Shown piece after piece: positions 61,403-64,000 of a stretch of DNA of 64,000 nucleotides. Position 1 is the stretch's first letter; every line of letters begins with the position of its first letter. The DNA is from Croceitalea rosinachiae (GTDB taxonomy: Bacteria > Bacteroidota > Bacteroidia > Flavobacteriales > Flavobacteriaceae). Location of the stretch: assembly GCF_031846445.1 (NCBI RefSeq), contig NZ_JAVRHR010000002.1, forward strand, positions 806,001 through 870,000. The letters are read 5' to 3'. A program made the translations under genes and the position numbers. Below the pieces are notes generated by a model. That model made no database searches. It worked only from the letters and a program-made list of their open reading frames with translations, and was not told the origin of the DNA.

Positions 61403-64000
61403 AATTCTTTATTTCTGTGTCTGTTTTTACAGCCGGTACAAGCGGTTTGCCGTCAGCATCTATTTCTATAATATTATCAAACCCAAGTTCATCTAGCTTG
61501 GTTGCCATTTTAGCTCTATCGCCTACCATAAACCAATTTACGGCTTCTGGTTTAATGACCTGTTTACCTACTTTTCTAACATCATCCACAGACAATTCGC
61601 GCACATTTTTATCGTATTTCTGATAGTAGTCATCTGGTAAATTATAACGCACTAAATTTCTAATGGAAGAGTTTACAGAACTATTGGTTTCCCACTGTCC
61701 AGGCAGCTTAAGTACTTGATTCGTCTTTACTTTTTCAACTTCTTCATCTGTAGCAGGGCGTGTCGATACAAATTCAGAGATCTCTTTGCGAATTTCAGTC
61801 ACTGATTCCGCAGTCTTATCTGTTTGAACTGAGGTATATACAATAAAAGGTCTTTCTTCTTTTGAACCCAGTACAAGACCGCCCGCACCATAAGACCAGT
61901 GTTTATCCTCACGCAAGTTCATATTGATACGAGATGTGAAATCTCCGCCAATGATACTTACCATTTGATCCAACGCAACTTCAGATAAATCTCCATACTT
62001 CTCAGTCAAATGACCCGCAATTATAATAGACTGTTCTGATTCTGGCCTATTCATTAAATACAGGGTGTTTTTTGAATTCGTATTGGGTGCTCTGAAGGTA
62101 ACTGAAGGTACATCTGCTTTTTTCCATTTACCAAAAGCTTTTTGAAGTTTTGGTTTTAACTCGCTCATTTCCATATCGCCAGTCACCAAAATGGTAGAGT
62201 TATTGGGCTTAACCCAAGTATCATAAAATTTTATAGCATCTTCCCTGGTCAACTTTTCTACAGTTTCTACGTATCCAGTGCCAGTATATGGATTGCTGTA
62301 AGGGTGGTCCTCACCATACATATACTTATTCATGACCCGCAAGGCCATTGAAAATGGCTGCGATTTTTCTCTCTTTATATCATTTATTTGTTGATCGCGC
62401 AATCTTGTAAATTCGCTTTCGGGAAAAACCGGATTCAATATTACATCAGCAAAAAGATCCAGACTGGCATCAAAGCTCTGTTTTAAAGTATTAATATCAA
62501 CAACTGACAGGTCTTGATTTGAATAGGTACTTAACGAAGCACCTAAAAGTTGAAGCTTTTCATTGATTTGAAGCGAGCTGAAATCCTTAGAACCCTCATC
62601 CATCAAATTCATTGCTATATCTGCTGTTCCTGGACTTGATAAATAATCCGTCTTGTAGCCCGCATCAACAACAAGACTCATCACCACAGTAGGCACACCT
62701 GTTCTTTTTGCCAATACAATATCTAATCCGTTTGATAGCTCAGCTCTTTGTAATTCAGGAAAACTAGAGCTTTTTTGTGGTCCAAGTTTTGGTAATTTAG
62801 ATCGGTCTATTGTAGTTTTTTCAACCACATACTCCGGAAAAGGATTGCATACCAACACATGCTTGCCCTTTGTCAGCCATTTCTTTGCAGTATTCTTCAA
62901 ATCTTCTATTGTGGCATCTTCAACAAATCTAAGTTGTGTTTTGTAATAAGATGCATCACCGTGATATGTTTCATTAGAAGCTAGAATATCCGAAACACCT
63001 CCAAAACCACCTATACGCTCTAAGCCCTTAATGAAATTTGAAAAATATGCAGCTTTTACTCTTTTTAATTCCTCTGACGTTGGACCGTTAGCGATAAAGT
63101 CATTTATTTCTGATTCAAGCTCCATCTTAAGTTTGTCAGCATCTTGACCAGATTTTACATTCAAATAGGTAATGAACCTACTCGCAATCTCAGAAGAGGC
63201 TTGATAAGAAACCACCCTACTCGCCGTTTGGTCTTCATAAACGAACTTCTTATAAAGTCTTGAATTCTTACCGCTAGTAAGGACCGCTGAAATTAAATCA
63301 AAATGTAAATCCTCTTTTGAGCCAAATTGAGGAGTGTTCCATGCAAAAAGAACTCTTGTTTCAGGCACTCTGTCTTGGTAAACTTGATATGTATCTCCAT
63401 TATGAACAGGAATATTTACTTCTTGCCTTTCAATTGTCGGTCCGGCTGGTATATCTCCAAAATAACTCAAAACTTTTTGATATACTTCTTTCGGATTGAT
63501 GTCACCGGCCACGGCAACTACAGCATTTGCAGCTCCATAATACGACTTAAACCATTCCTGCACATCTTCTAGCGATGCCGCATTTAGATCTTTCATTTCA
63601 CCTATCACGGTCCAAGAATACGGATGTCCTTTAGGGTACATAGCTTTTGTAAGGTAATCTCCTTGCATACCATAGGGTTGGTTCTCTCCTTGACGCTTTT
63701 CATTTTGCACAACCCCTCTTTGCTCATCTAATTTTTCTTGATCTATGGCTCCTAATAGATGACCCATACGATCAGATTCTAAAAACAAAACCTGATCCAA
63801 GGCAGATACGGGCACATTTTGAAAGTAGTTGGTACGGTCGTTATTAGTGGTACCGTTTAAATCTGTAGCTCCTATACGTTCAAGAGCCTGAAAATAGTCA
63901 TCATTAAAATTCTCGCTCCCATTAAACATTAAATGTTCAAACAAATGTGCAAATCCACTCTTTCCAGGTTTTTCATTTTTAGAACCCACGTGATACCAAA
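61401..64000 (-). CDS. M16 (insulinase/pitrilysin) family zinc peptidase, N-terminus outside window
   Basis: At least 866 residues of an M16B/C-type peptidase; the frame stays open to the window end (WYHVGSKNEKPG), so the signal peptide and start lie beyond it. The inverted zinc motif HxxEH is in FAHLFEHLMFNGSENF, with the third ligand Glu about 75 residues on (RGVVQNEKR). A second, inactive M16 copy follows (AELSNGLDIVLAKRTGVPTV, MDEGSKDFSSLQINEKL). Typical of secreted or periplasmic two-domain M16 peptidases. Substrate unknown. Confidence 0.93.
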   Translation of the reverse strand, partial: WYHVGSKNEKPGKSGFAHLFEHLMFNGSENFNDDYFQALERIGATDLNGTTNNDRTNYFQNVPVSALDQVLFLESDRMGHLLGAIDQEKLDEQRGVVQNEKRQGENQPYGMQGDYLTKAMYPKGHPYSWTVIGEMKDLNAASLEDVQEWFKSYYGAANAVVAVAGDINPKEVYQKVLSYFGDIPAGPTIERQEVNIPVHNGDTYQVYQDRVPETRVLFAWNTPQFGSKEDLHFDLISAVLTSGKNSRLYKKFVYEDQTASRVVSYQASSEIASRFITYLNVKSGQDADKLKMELESEINDFIANGPTSEELKRVKAAYFSNFIKGLERIGGFGGVSDILASNETYHGDASYYKTQLRFVEDATIEDLKNTAKKWLTKGKHVLVCNPFPEYVVEKTTIDRSKLPKLGPQKSSSFPELQRAELSNGLDIVLAKRTGVPTVVMSLVVDAGYKTDYLSSPGTADIAMNLMDEGSKDFSSLQINEKLQLLGASLSTYSNQDLSVVDINTLKQSFDASLDLFADVILNPVFPESEFTRLRDQQINDIKREKSQPFSMALRVMNKYMYGEDHPYSNPYTGTGYVETVEKLTREDAIKFYDTWVKPNNSTILVTGDMEMSELKPKLQKAFGKWKKADVPSVTFRAPNTNSKNTLYLMNRPESEQSIIIAGHLTEKYGDLSEVALDQMVSIIGGDFTSRINMNLREDKHWSYGAGGLVLGSKEERPFIVYTSVQTDKTAESVTEIRKEISEFVSTRPATDEEVEKVKTNQVLKLPGQWETNSSVNSSIRNLVRYNLPDDYYQKYDKNVRELSVDDVRKVGKQVIKPEAVNWFMVGDRAKMATKLDELGFDNIIEIDADGKPLVPAVKTDTEIKN

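Noticed and set aside
1..64000. tRNA, rRNA, CRISPR, IS element
   Set aside because: No cloverleaf-like, ribosomal, spaced-repeat or transposase sequence was recognised by eye; a covariance-model scan would be decisive for RNA genes.

Overview
The window looks like chromosomal DNA of a marine-type member of the Flavobacteriaceae (Bacteroidota). Supporting features are: AT-rich sequence; Bacteroidota-type -7 promoter elements (TAnnTTTG) in front of many genes; start codons with little or no Shine-Dalgarno; many short lipoproteins; TPR-transmembrane-LuxR-type regulators; an E1 alpha/beta-fused branched-chain 2-oxoacid dehydrogenase; a DUF4369-thioredoxin lipoprotein; and a MutS2 without an Smr domain. 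I see no rRNA, tRNA, CRISPR array, transposase, integrase or phage structural gene. The first gene (ppk1) and the last (M16 peptidase) run off the window.

Layout. 1-3.2 kb: polyphosphate kinase C-terminus, a solute-binding-fold protein, a lone receiver domain and uracil-DNA glycosylase. 3.3-9.2 kb: a four-gene cassette (YfcC-type carrier, dipeptide-epimerase-family enzyme, DUF1611/DgcN-like protein, and a kinase/PLP-lyase fusion), which I read as salvage of peptidoglycan-type D-amino acids and amino alcohols. 9.2-12.6 kb: MutS2 and a secreted sugar-isomerase-fold lipoprotein. 12.7-19.3 kb: an accessory region with a cholesterol-dependent-cytolysin-like lipoprotein, two small lipoproteins and two paralogous TPR-LuxR regulators. 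Tandem 11-bp direct repeats sit in the two target-type promoters. 19.5-25.5 kb: a DCC protein, then a minus-strand run of chorismate synthase, acidic amino-acid symporter, GshB-like ATP-grasp ligase, N-formylglutamate-amidohydrolase-like enzyme and QEGLA (DUF1704) metallopeptidase; the last three overlap at their ends. 25.6-39.2 kb: mostly housekeeping and envelope genes (LpxH-like phosphatase, D-2-hydroxyacid dehydrogenase, TlpA-like lipoprotein, rhomboid protease, LpxL-like acyltransferase, fhs, glmM). 39.3-46.5 kb: AcpH, lipoprotein gamma-glutamyltransferase, a DcsG-like ATP-grasp enzyme, a gene broken by a one-base frameshift, a luciferase-like monooxygenase, a Na+ symporter and an acetyltransferase. 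46.5-47.6 kb: a glutamate-receptor-type potassium channel. 47.6-51.7 kb: an XRE/S24 repressor facing a DNA-repair operon (radical SAM, small ORF, DUF4130, AlkD-like), with four 13-bp palindromic operators in the shared promoter. 51.7-64 kb: a KOW-like small protein, uvrA, a LOG-family protein, a degenerate M1 peptidase fused to a beta-barrel, fused 2-oxoacid dehydrogenase E1 and an M16 peptidase.

The parts I would examine first are the self-contained S24-controlled repair regulon (47605-51661), the QEGLA/amidohydrolase/ATP-grasp cassette (19985-23002), the cytolysin region with phased 11-bp repeats (12680-19315), the D-amino-acid cassette (3262-9174) and the ligand-gated K+ channel (46486-47559). 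All functional statements come from motif reading and recalled family knowledge; no database search was run.
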